Assembly (NCBI RefSeq): GCF_021390575.1
Contig: NZ_JAJEJQ010000001.1
Span: 1,712,501-1,776,500, forward strand
DNA length: 64,000 nt
Source: Paraburkholderia adhaesiva
GTDB taxonomy: Bacteria; Pseudomonadota; Gammaproteobacteria; Burkholderiales; Burkholderiaceae
Direction: 5' to 3'
The first letter of the stretch is position 1. The number at the start of each line of letters is the position of its first letter. Below the pieces are notes generated by a model that ran no database searches, was not told the DNA's origin, and was given only the letters and a program-made list of their open reading frames with translations. This document shows, piece after piece, positions 46,695 to 55,440 of this stretch. Both the position numbers and the translations under genes were made by a program.

Positions 46695-46757
46695 GCGCGC
46701 TCATGCTCGCACGGGCAGCCCGTGTATTCGCGCATGCTTGCATCGCCCGCAACCTGC

Positions 46758-46784
46758 ACGTGAACGTTCACGTTGACCTATAAT
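46758..46784 (+). promoter_or_regulatory. MerR-type operator and -10 before the regulator gene
   Basis: The perfect 16-bp palindrome ACGTGAACGTTCACGT (46758-46773) is followed by TATAAT (46779-46784). An operator just upstream of the -10, with no good -35 at 17 bases, is what MerR-family promoters show. The regulator ATG is 41 bases downstream. Confidence 0.6.
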
Positions 46785-46825
46785 TCAAAGCTCTCGCCAC
46801 TGCCGCCGCCCCCGGCAAGCCACCA

Positions 46826-47356
46826 ATGTCAAAGACTACCCAGGCGCTGCTCAACGTGCGCGACGCCGCGCTACGGTTGAACGTCACGCCGCGCACGCTC
46901 AAGTATTACGAGGAGCGTGGACTCGTCACGCCGTCACGTAGCGAGGGCCGCTACCGCCTCTATGACGAACGCGACCTCGAACAGTTCGCGCGCATCCTAC
47001 GGTTGCGTGCGCTGGGCTTCTCCCTTCGCGGCATCGCCGAGATGCTCAAGCGCCCGCTCGAACCCGCGGGCGACGGACGCAGACGTTACTCGCAGGATTC
47101 GCTGCGGCATATCGCGGACGCTTTGGCGCAGCAGATCGATACACTCGATGCGCGCATCGCCGCCGTGCGACGCGAACTGAAGGAAGCGCAAACCGTGCGC
47201 ACCGAACTCGCGGACGACCTCGACTACCTGAAAAAGCGCCTCGCGGGTGTGCCGTCCGAAACGCTGATCGACGAGCGCCTCGCCGCGAAGAAGCACCGCA
47301 AGGCCAGCAGCGGACAAGGCCGGACCAGTGGCGGCGACGGAGACGCATCCGAATGA
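46826..47356 (+). CDS. MerR-family transcriptional regulator
   Basis: A 176-residue regulator. The winged helix-turn-helix covers residues 8-76 (LNVRDAALRLNVTPRTLKYYEERGLVTPSRSEGRYRLYDERDLEQF), and a long dimerisation coiled coil covers 90-145 (DALAQQIDTLDARIAAVRRELKEAQTVRTELADDLDYLKKRL). The tail is polar. There are no cysteines in the effector region, so it does not look metal-sensing; a small organic ligand is more likely. It overlaps the MFS transporter gene by four bases and probably controls both from the palindromic promoter just upstream. Confidence 0.9.
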   Translation: MSKTTQALLNVRDAALRLNVTPRTLKYYEERGLVTPSRSEGRYRLYDERDLEQFARILRLRALGFSLRGIAEMLKRPLEPAGDGRRRYSQDSLRHIADALAQQIDTLDARIAAVRRELKEAQTVRTELADDLDYLKKRLAGVPSETLIDERLAAKKHRKASSGQGRTSGGDGDASE

Positions 47357-48909
47357 ATTCCGCCCCGCCCCGTCAGCCGATCTTCAGCGTGGAGCGTCTG
47401 CGTGGTGACTTCTACCCGTGGGTGCTGGCGTTCGCCACCGGCCTCGACTACTTCGACAACGCGATCTTTTCCTTTTTCGCGAGCTATATCGCGGGCGGCA
47501 TCAACGCGTCGCCCGACGAACTCGTCTGGGCGTCGAGCACGTACGCCGTCGCCGCGGTGCTCGGCATCCTGCAGCAGCAATGGTGGGTCGAGCGTGTCGG
47601 GTACCGGCGCTACGTAGGCGGATGCCTGCTGCTCTACGCGGCGGGCTCCGTCTTTGCTGCGCTCTGCGAATCATCGATCCAGCTCGCCTTCGCGCGCGGT
47701 TTTCAGGGCTACTTCATCGGGCCGATGATGGGCACGTGCCGCATCCTCATCCAGAACAGTTTCACACCGCAGCGGCGCCCCGTGGCGACACGCGCGTTCC
47801 TCTCGCTGATCGTGCTGTCCAGCGCGCTGGCGCCGCTCGTGGGCGGCATCGTCGTCGCACAGTTCGACTGGCGCGCCCTCTTCGCCTGCACCGCGCCCGC
47901 GGGCGTCCTGTACGCCGTGCTCGCGCTTTTCGCCCTGCCCGACTCCGGTCACGTGCTGCCCGAGGAACGGGGCGAAGCGCACCTCTGGCCCTATATCATC
48001 TTCGCGTTCGCGCAGGGTGCACTCCAGATCGTCATGCAGCAGGTGCGCTTCGAACTCTTCAGCAAGTCACCCGGACTGATCTTGCTCACCATCGCCGGCG
48101 TCGGCTCGCTCGCGTGGTTCGGCTGGCATCAGTGGCATCATCCGAAACCGCTCGTGCGACTGCACGCGCTGCGCGAAAAGACCTTTCAGGTCGGCTTGCT
48201 ACTCTACACGATCTATTACTTCCAGAGCACCGCGTTCAGTTATCTGATCTCGCGCTTCCTCGAAGGCGGCCTCAACTATCCGATCGAAAACGCCGGACGG
48301 CTCACGGGCATCACGTCGCTCATCGCGGGATCGGCGCTCTTCCTGCACTTCCGCTATGGGAAGCTGTTGCGGCGCAAAAAGTGGATGATTGTGCCCGGAT
48401 TCGCGCTCGCGGCCTTCGTTGCCTTCTGGATGACACGGATGCCGCCCAACGTCAGCGAAGCCTGGCTCATCGCTCCGCTGCTGCTGCGCGGCCTGCTGCT
48501 GATCTTCATCGTGGTGCCGGTCGCCAACCTCACGTTCAGCATCTTCGCCGTCGAGGAATTCAGCCACGGCTACCGGCTCAAGAATATCGTCCGGCAGTTG
48601 ACGATGTCGTTCGCTACGGCCACTGTCATCATCATCGAGCAACACCGGCTCGCGCTGCACCAGTCGCGACTGGCGGACTATGTAAATCCGTTCAACCCGG
48701 TCTTTCAGAACACCCTCGCGACGCTCACGCATGGCTTCGAAAACCTCGGCCGCTCGCCAGGAGAAGCGCACGGCCTCGCGATCGCCGAGATGAGCCGCAT
48801 GGTCACGCAGCAGGCGAGCTTTCTGAGTTCGCTCGACGGTTTTTATTTCCTCATGGGCGTGGCCATCTGCGGTGGTATCTTTGCGGCCTGGCAGAAGCAG
48901 ATCGAGTGA
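47353..48909 (+). CDS. MFS transporter, DHA2-like multidrug exporter
   Basis: A 518-residue inner-membrane protein with about 14 hydrophobic segments, fitting the 14-TMS DHA2 (EmrB-like) drug exporter branch of the major facilitator superfamily. The early segment LAFATGLDYFDNAIFSFFASYIAGG, the loop YRRYVGGCLLLYAAGSVFAALCESS, and GFQGYFIGPMMGTCRILIQNSF (motif C-like) are recognisable. It starts inside the stop codon of the MerR regulator gene, so expression is coupled and the regulator probably senses its cargo. Substrate unknown. Confidence 0.88.
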   Translation: MNSAPPRQPIFSVERLRGDFYPWVLAFATGLDYFDNAIFSFFASYIAGGINASPDELVWASSTYAVAAVLGILQQQWWVERVGYRRYVGGCLLLYAAGSVFAALCESSIQLAFARGFQGYFIGPMMGTCRILIQNSFTPQRRPVATRAFLSLIVLSSALAPLVGGIVVAQFDWRALFACTAPAGVLYAVLALFALPDSGHVLPEERGEAHLWPYIIFAFAQGALQIVMQQVRFELFSKSPGLILLTIAGVGSLAWFGWHQWHHPKPLVRLHALREKTFQVGLLLYTIYYFQSTAFSYLISRFLEGGLNYPIENAGRLTGITSLIAGSALFLHFRYGKLLRRKKWMIVPGFALAAFVAFWMTRMPPNVSEAWLIAPLLLRGLLLIFIVVPVANLTFSIFAVEEFSHGYRLKNIVRQLTMSFATATVIIIEQHRLALHQSRLADYVNPFNPVFQNTLATLTHGFENLGRSPGEAHGLAIAEMSRMVTQQASFLSSLDGFYFLMGVAICGGIFAAWQKQIE

Positions 48910-48953
48910 CCGGTCACGACAATCCGCGGCACCCATTACGACACAATCCGGCG

Positions 48954-49802
48954 ATGCTATCGAAACTGTCCCAGTGGTTCGGCGCGCGCCGCCGCGAAAA
49001 GGCGTTGCGCACCTATGCCATCGACGACGCGCTCTGGCAGGCGACGCTCGACGGCCTGCCGTTCCTCGCGCACCTCGATGCCGCCGACCTCGCACGCCTG
49101 CGCGATCTGACGAGCCTCTTCATCGCGCAAAAGGAGTTCTCGACTGCGCACGGCCTGGAACTGACCGACCGCATGACGGTATCGATTGCGGCGCAGGCGT
49201 CGCTGCCGGTTCTGAATCTCTCGCTCGATCTGTACCGCGGCTGGGTCGGCGTGATCGTGTACCCGGGCGAATTCGTGATCCGCAAGACAGTCGAGGACGA
49301 GGATGGCGTCGTGCACGAAGTCGAGCACGATGCGAGCGGCGAGGCATGGGACGGCGGGCCGGTGATCCTCTCGTGGGAAGACGCGCAGATGACCGACGGC
49401 ACAGATGCCTACAACGTCGTGATCCACGAATTCGCGCACAAGATCGACATGGCGAACGGCGAGACGGACGGTCATCCGCCCCTTTATCGCCGCTGGCACG
49501 CGCCGCTCGATGCCACCGCCTGGGCAGACGTCTTCGACAACGCGTACGATCAGTTCTGCGCAAAGGTTGACGCGGTTTCGCAGCGGCAGTGGGCGCGCTT
49601 CGAGCGCGAATCGCTGATCGATCCGTATGCGACCGACCATCCGTCCGAGTTCTTCGCGGTCTGCAGCGAGGCGCTGTTCGTCAAGCCGAAGGCGTTCGAG
49701 TCCGAGTATCCCGAGCTGTACCGGCTGCTCGCCCGCTACTACCGGCAAGACCCGGCCCGAGTCGGCGCACTGGCGGGTTTTGGCGAACCGGACCTCAAAT
49801 AA
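48954..49802 (+). CDS. mtfA: zinc-dependent peptidase MtfA
   Basis: A 282-residue cytoplasmic M90-family peptidase. The zinc motif HEFAH is at residues 158-162 (NVVIHEFAHKIDMANG), with the third ligand in the downstream helix around ATDHPSEFFAVCSEALF. In E. coli MtfA binds the repressor Mlc and so affects glucose PTS expression; that role is not shown here. The ATG at 48954 gives the normal family length; the frame is open far upstream as an antisense-like shadow of the transporter. It starts 44 bases after the MFS gene and may be in the same unit. Confidence 0.93.
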   Translation: MLSKLSQWFGARRREKALRTYAIDDALWQATLDGLPFLAHLDAADLARLRDLTSLFIAQKEFSTAHGLELTDRMTVSIAAQASLPVLNLSLDLYRGWVGVIVYPGEFVIRKTVEDEDGVVHEVEHDASGEAWDGGPVILSWEDAQMTDGTDAYNVVIHEFAHKIDMANGETDGHPPLYRRWHAPLDATAWADVFDNAYDQFCAKVDAVSQRQWARFERESLIDPYATDHPSEFFAVCSEALFVKPKAFESEYPELYRLLARYYRQDPARVGALAGFGEPDLK

Positions 49803-49874
49803 TCGCCAACCGGCTGATTTTCTGGCATAATCTCCTTTTTTCGACCTTGTGTAAGTGGCTCGCGAGATCAAGGT

Positions 49875-49944
49875 CCTGTAACACCACATGCACCGGAATA
49901 CCGGCGGGGTTACAGGCACGCGGGTTGGCTACCGCCAGATTTAA
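49875..49944 (+). promoter_or_regulatory. structured rpmE2 leader with short upstream ORF
   Basis: CCTGTAAC (49875-49882) and GTTACAGG (49909-49916) form a perfect 8-bp stem enclosing a smaller CCGG/CCGG hairpin. An 18-codon ORF (49888-49944, MHRNTGGVTGTRVGYRQI) starts inside the stem, and its TAA overlaps the AAGGA Shine-Dalgarno of rpmE2. A ribosomal-protein leader is plausible. Confidence 0.5.
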
Positions 49945-49953
49945 GGAATAATC

Positions 49954-50217
49954 ATGAAAGAAGGCATTCACCCGGATTACCGCGAAGTCCTGTTCATCGA
50001 CGTTTCGAACGACTTCAAGTTCGTGACCCGCTCGACGATCCAGACGCGCGAAACCGCCGAGTTCAACGGCAAGACCTACCCGCTCGCCAAGATCGAAGTG
50101 TCGTCGGAATCGCATCCGTTCTACACGGGCACGCAAAAGATCATGGACACGGCCGGCCGTGTCGAGAAGTTCAACAAGAAGTTCGGCTCGCGCGCCACGG
50201 GCAAGGTCGCGAAGTAA
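49954..50217 (+). CDS. rpmE2: ribosomal protein L31 type B
   Basis: An 87-residue L31 of the type B (zinc-free) form. It opens [23 protein letters not shown], without the zinc-binding CxxC pair of type A L31, and has the typical [33 protein letters not shown] core. Zinc-free paralogues usually replace the zinc form when zinc is scarce, but here no Zur-like site is evident and the gene may be the only L31. AAGGA stands 5 bases before the ATG. A perfect terminator follows. Confidence 0.97.
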   Translation: MKEGIHPDYREVLFIDVSNDFKFVTRSTIQTRETAEFNGKTYPLAKIEVSSESHPFYTGTQKIMDTAGRVEKFNKKFGSRATGKVAK

Positions 50218-50260
50218 GCTTCGCGAGACACCTGAACCGGCTTCGCGCCGGTCCCGGACC

Positions 50261-50289
50261 AAAAAGGGCAGCGAACGCTGCCCTTTTTT
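50261..50289 (+). terminator. intrinsic terminator after rpmE2
   Basis: GGGCAGCG (50266-50273) pairs with CGCTGCCC (50276-50283), with A residues before and six T residues after (50284-50289). Confidence 0.93.
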
Positions 50290-50616
50290 GTTGTTGCGCC
50301 GCTCCTTACCAATCCTTGCGGCACTTCGCTGCTTTTCGCACCATTTGTCTCGCCGGTTGCCAGCTCCGCCCAGACCGGAACGCTTCGTATCAACGTTTGG
50401 GCTGGTCGATCACCGTTCCTGGCCAACGAATCGTGACGCACCGCTGGTGGCCCGGCTAGAATGCCGGATGCTTCGGACCAGCCCGATGGTTGTGCCCACT
50501 GCAGCGACCCGGCGTGCGTCGGCTCCGCCCTGGTTCGCCCAGAGGCACCGTGCCCCGCGGCAATGGCGCAACGGGGCCGCGCCAGCCGGTCCGCTCACCC
50601 GACTTTTTCGTACTGA
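50290..50616. other. intergenic region before the glycosyltransferase gene
   Basis: These 327 bases contain a TAGAAT (50457-50462), flanked by a short GCCCGGC/GCCGG inverted repeat, as a possible -10 for the gene at 50617. Nothing else is recognised. Confidence 0.4.
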
Positions 50617-52371
50617 ATGAAGCCAGCCATTCGACTGACCGCCTCCGCCACCAGCGCCCTGCCACGCTGGCTGTTGCTGGCCATCTGTATCGTATTTGCG
50701 TCGTTCGGCCTGTTCGGCCGCGATCCCTGGAAGAACGAGGACGCTGCCGGGTTCGGTGTCATGTGGACCATGGCAGGCGGGACCTCCCACGACTGGCTGC
50801 TGCCGAACCTCGTCGGCAAGTACGTCACGGAAAACGGCCCGCTGGGCTACTGGCTCGGCGCACTCAGCATCCGCATCTTCACGCCGTGGGTGGACGCGAG
50901 TAACGCCTCCCGCATTGCTACCGGCTTGCTCTTCGTCGTCGCCTGTGCATTCGTCTGGTACAGCGCATATCTGCTGGGCCGCCGCCCAGAAGTTCAGCCG
51001 TTCAAATACGCATTCGGCGGAGAACCCGAGCCGCGCGACTACGGCCGCACGCTCGCCGACGGCGCGCTCCTGATCCTGCTTGCCTGCTTCGGCCTCGCGG
51101 AGCGTGGCCACGAGACGACGCCACAGCTCATGCAATTTGCCGGCATCGCGATGCTGCTTTACGGCATGGTGCGCGCCATCGACAAGCCGATTCAGGGCGC
51201 ACTCTGGTGGGGGCTCGCGCTCGGTATCCTGACGCTGTCGAGCGGCCTCGTGCAAGTCGCCGCGCTGCTGCTGGGCACGCTTGCCATGCTGGCGCTCGCC
51301 CCTGCGACGCGCTCGCGCTGGCTGCTCGTGGCTGGGCTGCCGGTCGCGCTGATCGTCGCGCTGTCGTGGCCGATCCTCGCGCTGCACTTCTATCCCGACG
51401 ATGCCGTCTGGTTCCTCAATCAGTGGATCCAGTCGAGCCTCAACTATTTCTCGGGGCCGCCGGGCACGGTCCTGCGCTACGCCGCCAAGAATCTGCCGCT
51501 CTTCACGTGGCCCGCATGGCCGCTGGCACTCTGGGCCTGTTTCAGCTGGGCGGGCCTGCGCCGCGCGCCACACATCGCGATTCCGCTGTCGATCATCCTG
51601 CCGCTCCTGGTCCTCGTAGTCGTGCAGAGTCACGAGACGAACAGCCTTTTCATGATCTCCCTGCCCGCGCTGTCGGTGCTGGCGACGTTTGCGCTGCCGA
51701 CGCTCAAGCGCGGCGCGATCAACGCGATCGACTGGTTCGCCGTGCTGAGCTTCACGATCCTCGGCACGTTCGTGTGGCTGGTCTGGCTCGCCGGCATGAC
51801 CGGATTCCCGGCACCGCTCGCGCGCAATCTCGCGCGCCTCGCTCCCGGCTTCACGCCGCAGTTCAAGATTCTCTCGTTCGTTTGCGCACTCGCCGTGACC
51901 GTCTGCTGGATGATGCTCGTCCAGTGGCGCGTCGCCCGGCATCCGAAGGTGTTGTGGCGCAGCGTCGTGCTGTCGAGCGGCGGCACCACGCTCATGTGGG
52001 TGCTGCTGATGACGCTGTGGCTTCCGGTCGTCAACTACAGCCGGACCTATCGCGACGTCGCACAACAGATCGCGGCCCACCTGCCAGCCGATTACACGTG
52101 CATCACGCCGGTCCGGCTCGGTGATGCACAAATCGCGACCTTCGCCTACTTCGGGAAGATGCACTTTTCGTTCGACGAAGACTGCGACGTGATCCTGCGC
52201 CAGGACACCCAGGACTACAGCGCACCGAGTCCGATGCCGAACTTCGCCTGGGATCTGGTATGGCAAGGCCGCCGCGCGGCCGACCGCGATGAGCGCTTCC
52301 GCCTGTACGTGCGCGTCGACCGGCCGCATCCGCCGGCGTCGCACCACGTCTGGCGCAAACGCCCGGACTGA
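50617..52371 (+). CDS. membrane glycosyltransferase, ArnT/PMT (GT83/GT39-like) family
   Basis: A 584-residue polytopic protein with about 11-12 hydrophobic segments. Between the first two segments is FGRDPWKNEDAAGFGV with the acidic residues that PMT/ArnT-type enzymes use for catalysis, and further on HETTPQLMQFAG and YPDDAVWFLNQWIQSSLNYF match the external loops of the family. The C-terminal 100 residues form a periplasmic soluble domain (TCITPVRLGDAQIATFAYFG). Such enzymes move a sugar from a polyprenyl-phosphate donor onto lipid A or protein. The acceptor here is unknown. It is followed by a MATE exporter gene 7 bases later. Confidence 0.88.
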   Translation: MKPAIRLTASATSALPRWLLLAICIVFASFGLFGRDPWKNEDAAGFGVMWTMAGGTSHDWLLPNLVGKYVTENGPLGYWLGALSIRIFTPWVDASNASRIATGLLFVVACAFVWYSAYLLGRRPEVQPFKYAFGGEPEPRDYGRTLADGALLILLACFGLAERGHETTPQLMQFAGIAMLLYGMVRAIDKPIQGALWWGLALGILTLSSGLVQVAALLLGTLAMLALAPATRSRWLLVAGLPVALIVALSWPILALHFYPDDAVWFLNQWIQSSLNYFSGPPGTVLRYAAKNLPLFTWPAWPLALWACFSWAGLRRAPHIAIPLSIILPLLVLVVVQSHETNSLFMISLPALSVLATFALPTLKRGAINAIDWFAVLSFTILGTFVWLVWLAGMTGFPAPLARNLARLAPGFTPQFKILSFVCALAVTVCWMMLVQWRVARHPKVLWRSVVLSSGGTTLMWVLLMTLWLPVVNYSRTYRDVAQQIAAHLPADYTCITPVRLGDAQIATFAYFGKMHFSFDEDCDVILRQDTQDYSAPSPMPNFAWDLVWQGRRAADRDERFRLYVRVDRPHPPASHHVWRKRPD

Positions 52372-52378
52372 GGTCGTC

Positions 52379-53758
52379 GTGACCGGGACCGTCCGCGGCG
52401 ACGTACGCCGTATCGCCGGCCTCGCGTGGCCGGTGCTGGTCGGCCAGCTCGCGATCATCGCGTTCGGCGTGATCGACACGGCCATGGTGGGCCGCTACTC
52501 GGCGCTCGATCTCGCGGCGCTCGGGCTCGGTTCGTCGATTTACGTTTCGGTCTATATCAGCCTCACCGGCATCCTGAGCGCGCTGCAGCCTGTCGCCGCG
52601 CAACTCTTCGGCGCGCAGCGCGACGCAGAAATCGGCGAGGTGGTGCGCCAGGCGTTCTGGCTCGCGCTCGTGCTGATGGTGATCGGCTGTGCGGCGCTTT
52701 ATTTTCCCGGTCCGCTGCTCGACCTCGCCCATGCGCCCGATGCGCTGCGCGAGCGCACCGTCGACTATCTGCGGCTGCTCTCGTTCGGGCTGCCTGCGGG
52801 TCTCTTCTTTCGCATCTACAGTTCGCTCGCCAATGCGGTCGGGCGGCCGCGCCTCGTGATGGTCATGCAGGTGGGCGCGCTCGTCCTCAAGGTGCTGCTC
52901 AACCGCTGGCTCATCTTCGGCGGACTCGGCGTCCCCGCGCTCGGCGGCCCGGGATGCGCACTCGCGAGCACTACGATCAACTGCGCGCTCGCGGCGCTCG
53001 CCGTGCTCGCGATGACGAGGCTCGACGTGTTCGCGCCGTTCCGCATCTTCAGACACTTCTGCTGGCCGCACTGGCAGCGACAGGCCGAACTGCTCAAGCT
53101 CGGCATCCCGATGGGGCTCTCGTATCTGATCGAGGTGACTTCGTACACCTTCATGGCGATCTTTATCGCACGGCTCGGCACGACGACGCTCGCGGGCCAT
53201 CAGATCGCCGGCAATCTCGGCGCCGTGCTGTACATGACGCCGCTTTCGATTGGCGTCGCAACCTCGACGCTCGTCGCCCAGGCGCTCGGCGGCAACCGCC
53301 CGGCCGAAGCGCGCACGCTCGCGCGTCACGGCATCGCGACCGCCGTGACGATCGCGTGCTGCTTCGCCCTCGCCGTCTTCCTGCTGCGGCCGTTCATCAT
53401 TGGCGGTTATACGCCGGACCCCGCGGTCGCCGTGGCCGCGATGCCGCTCGTCGCGATCGTCGCGCTCTATCACGTATTCGACGCGCTGCAGGTCTCGACG
53501 GCGTTCGCGCTACGGGCGTACAAGGTCGCCGTCGTGCCGACCGTGATCTACGCCGTCGCGCTCTGGGGCGTCGGCCTCGGCGGCGGCTATGCACTCGGCT
53601 TCGACGTGACCGGAACGGTGCCCGCGTGGGCGACCGGCGCGCGCGGCTTCTGGCTCGCTAACATGGCGAGCCTCGTGATCGCGGGCGCCGGGCTCATGGT
53701 CTATCTCGCGCACGTGAGCCGGCGTTATCTGCGCGTGGGCGCCGACACCCAGCGCTAA
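52379..53758 (+). CDS. MATE-family efflux transporter
   Basis: A 459-residue inner-membrane protein with about 12 hydrophobic segments of the MATE (NorM/DinF) family, which exports cationic drugs by Na+ or H+ antiport. Two MatE halves are seen: residues 14-175 (IAGLAWPVLVGQLAIIAFGVIDTAMVGRYSALDLAALGLG) and 235-400 (LGIPMGLSYLIEVTSYTFMAIFIARLGTTTLAGHQIAGN). The GTG at 52379 is taken as the start because GAGGT lies just before it and the first MatE helix begins shortly after; the frame is open upstream inside the previous gene. Only 7 bases separate it from the glycosyltransferase gene, so they are co-transcribed. Confidence 0.92.
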   Translation: MTGTVRGDVRRIAGLAWPVLVGQLAIIAFGVIDTAMVGRYSALDLAALGLGSSIYVSVYISLTGILSALQPVAAQLFGAQRDAEIGEVVRQAFWLALVLMVIGCAALYFPGPLLDLAHAPDALRERTVDYLRLLSFGLPAGLFFRIYSSLANAVGRPRLVMVMQVGALVLKVLLNRWLIFGGLGVPALGGPGCALASTTINCALAALAVLAMTRLDVFAPFRIFRHFCWPHWQRQAELLKLGIPMGLSYLIEVTSYTFMAIFIARLGTTTLAGHQIAGNLGAVLYMTPLSIGVATSTLVAQALGGNRPAEARTLARHGIATAVTIACCFALAVFLLRPFIIGGYTPDPAVAVAAMPLVAIVALYHVFDALQVSTAFALRAYKVAVVPTVIYAVALWGVGLGGGYALGFDVTGTVPAWATGARGFWLANMASLVIAGAGLMVYLAHVSRRYLRVGADTQR

Positions 53759-54145
53759 CGGGCCGGCGAACGCGTGCGCATGATCGCCACGCTGCGCGCC
53801 CATCGCTGGTGCGTCAACGCCCCACGGCGCGCGACATCTTGCGCGCCACACCGTACCGGCGGATCGCCTAAGCCGGCAACGTCGCACCCAATCTCGCCTG
53901 AACACCATTCGCCTGCCCCACGGCAACACGCGCGACCGTTACCGCCCCTAATCCTCCGCAAACCGGATACACATAAGTATCAAACATTGTTTGGCACGAT
54001 TTACGCGTCATAAATCGGGCGGTATAAGTCGAGCGCGTCCGGTTCATGGATACGCCAACTGTCCTATTCTTGTAGCGCAGCACCACTTGAAGGATGCGTC
54101 GTCCGTTCCCGGCTCCCTGGATTTGCCCTCAATGGAGTGATAGTC
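53759..54145. other. intergenic region before comEA
   Basis: This 387-base gap includes a less GC-rich section near 53970-54070. TTGTTT (53987-53992) and ATAAAT (54010-54015), 17 bases apart, could be a sigma-70 promoter about 130 bases upstream of comEA. No gene is supported. Confidence 0.4.
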
Positions 54146-54733
54146 ATGCTGAAAAAGCTGCTGATGCTGTTGGTTGCCTTTGGACTCTCGATGTCCGCGT
54201 TAATGGCGAGCGCAGTGGAAGTGAACACCGCCGATCAAACCGCGCTCGAGTCGGTCAAGGGCATCGGCCCGGTCCACGCGAAGGCAATCATCGACGAGCG
54301 CGCACAACACGGCCCGTTCAAGGACGCCGACGACCTCGTGAACCGCGTCAAAGGCATCGGCCCGAAATCAGTGCTAAACCTCGAAGCCGCCGGTCTGACG
54401 ATCAACGGTTCGTCGGCGCCGCCGTCCGGCAAACCCGCTGCGACGTCGAAGAGCAGCAAGGCGGCCACGAGCGCAGCGCCCGCCGCTGCCGCCAACACGA
54501 CGCCCAATCCGGCGACGACCGCCGCGGCGAACGCGCCGCAGACCGCTTCTGACGCCAAGGCCGGCAAGTCGAAGCATGAGAGCAAGAAACAAAAGGCCGC
54601 CGAAGCCGCGAGCGCTGCTGAAGCGAGTCCTGCGGCCGCAGCGCCAGGTGCCGCTTCGGAGACAAAAGGCAAGAAGTCTGGAAAGTCGAAGAAGAGCAAG
54701 GCTGCGTCCGATGCAGCCGCTTCGGGCGCCTGA
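54146..54733 (+). CDS. ComEA-like helix-hairpin-helix protein with basic Ala/Lys tail
   Basis: A 195-residue exported DNA-binding protein. A signal peptide occupies residues 1-23 (LKKLLMLLVAFGLSMSALMASA). Residues 26-92 form two helix-hairpin-helix motifs, VNTADQTALESVKGIGPVHAKAIIDE and DLVNRVKGIGPKSVLNLEAAG, as in ComEA, which pulls incoming DNA into the periplasm during transformation. The remaining 100 residues are Ala/Lys/Ser/Pro repeats resembling histone H1 tails, much longer than in typical short ComEA proteins. The ATG at 54146 has GGAG eight bases upstream. Other competence genes are not in the window. Confidence 0.88.
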   Translation: MLKKLLMLLVAFGLSMSALMASAVEVNTADQTALESVKGIGPVHAKAIIDERAQHGPFKDADDLVNRVKGIGPKSVLNLEAAGLTINGSSAPPSGKPAATSKSSKAATSAAPAAAANTTPNPATTAAANAPQTASDAKAGKSKHESKKQKAAEAASAAEASPAAAAPGAASETKGKKSGKSKKSKAASDAAASGA

Positions 54734-54873
54734 TTATCGGCGCCTGCTATCCGGCGGTTTCCGGCCGAGGCGGTGTTCGCCGACGCCGGTCCGCCACACG
54801 CGGTGCGCAACGTGTGCGCCGTCCGGTTTTCCGGCCACGTTTCCAGACGCGGCCATCATCCTGAGAGAAAGTC

Positions 54874-55314
54874 ATGAGCCTTCTAGATACCCTCGGTTCC
54901 CTGTTCGGTTCGTCGTCGCAGCAACAAGGCGGTGGCCAGGCCCAGCTCGTCGCGGCGGCGATGGAGTTCGTCAACAACCAGCCCGGCGGCCTGAACGGCC
55001 TCGTCCAGAAATTCCAGCAAGGCGGCCTCGGCGACGTGGTGCAGTCGTGGGTCGGCACCGGCGAAAATCAGGCGATTTCGCCGGATCAACTGCACAACGT
55101 GCTCGGTTCCGATGTGGTCTCGGGCCTTGCACAAAAGGTCGGCATGCAGCCGGACCAGGTGAGCGGCCTGCTCTCCCAGGTCCTGCCGCACGTGGTCAAC
55201 GCGGCGACGCCCAATGGCGAAGTGCCCGCCGACGGCCAGATCAACACCAGCAACGTACTTGGCACGCTGGGCAGCCTCGCCTCCCTGTTCGGTGGTGGCA
55301 ACAAGTCCGCGTAA
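54874..55314 (+). CDS. YidB-family (DUF937) protein
   Basis: A 146-residue small protein with the pattern of YidB/DUF937 proteins: MSLLDTLGSLFGSSSQQQGGGQ, then AMEFVNNQPGGLNGLVQKFQQGGLGDVVQSWVGTGENQAISPDQL and GLAQKVGMQPDQVSGLLSQVLPHVVNAATPNG. The repeats of short helices around GG and PDQ are typical. Its function is unknown. GAGAAAG lies a few bases before the ATG. It ends at a bidirectional terminator shared with clpB. Confidence 0.88.
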   Translation: MSLLDTLGSLFGSSSQQQGGGQAQLVAAAMEFVNNQPGGLNGLVQKFQQGGLGDVVQSWVGTGENQAISPDQLHNVLGSDVVSGLAQKVGMQPDQVSGLLSQVLPHVVNAATPNGEVPADGQINTSNVLGTLGSLASLFGGGNKSA

Positions 55315-55344
55315 GTCACGTTCGCGCGCACGCGCGCGGGCATG

Positions 55345-55381
55345 AAAAAAAGGCAACGGAAAAATTCCGTTGCCCTTTTTT
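55345..55381. terminator. bidirectional terminator between yidB-type gene and clpB
   Basis: GGCAACGGAA (55352-55361) pairs with TTCCGTTGCC (55365-55374), with seven A residues before and T residues after (55375-55381). It suits both the rightward gene and the leftward clpB. Confidence 0.93.
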
Positions 55382-55440
55382 AATGACGTCGGCACATACG
55401 GCCCACGGCCCGATACGCCTGGGCCGTGCGCCTGTCCCAC

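Noticed and set aside
50410..52485. 691-codon ORF on the minus strand opposite the glycosyltransferase
   Set aside because: Antisense frame with repeated Arg, Glu and His; the plus-strand membrane protein is clearly real.
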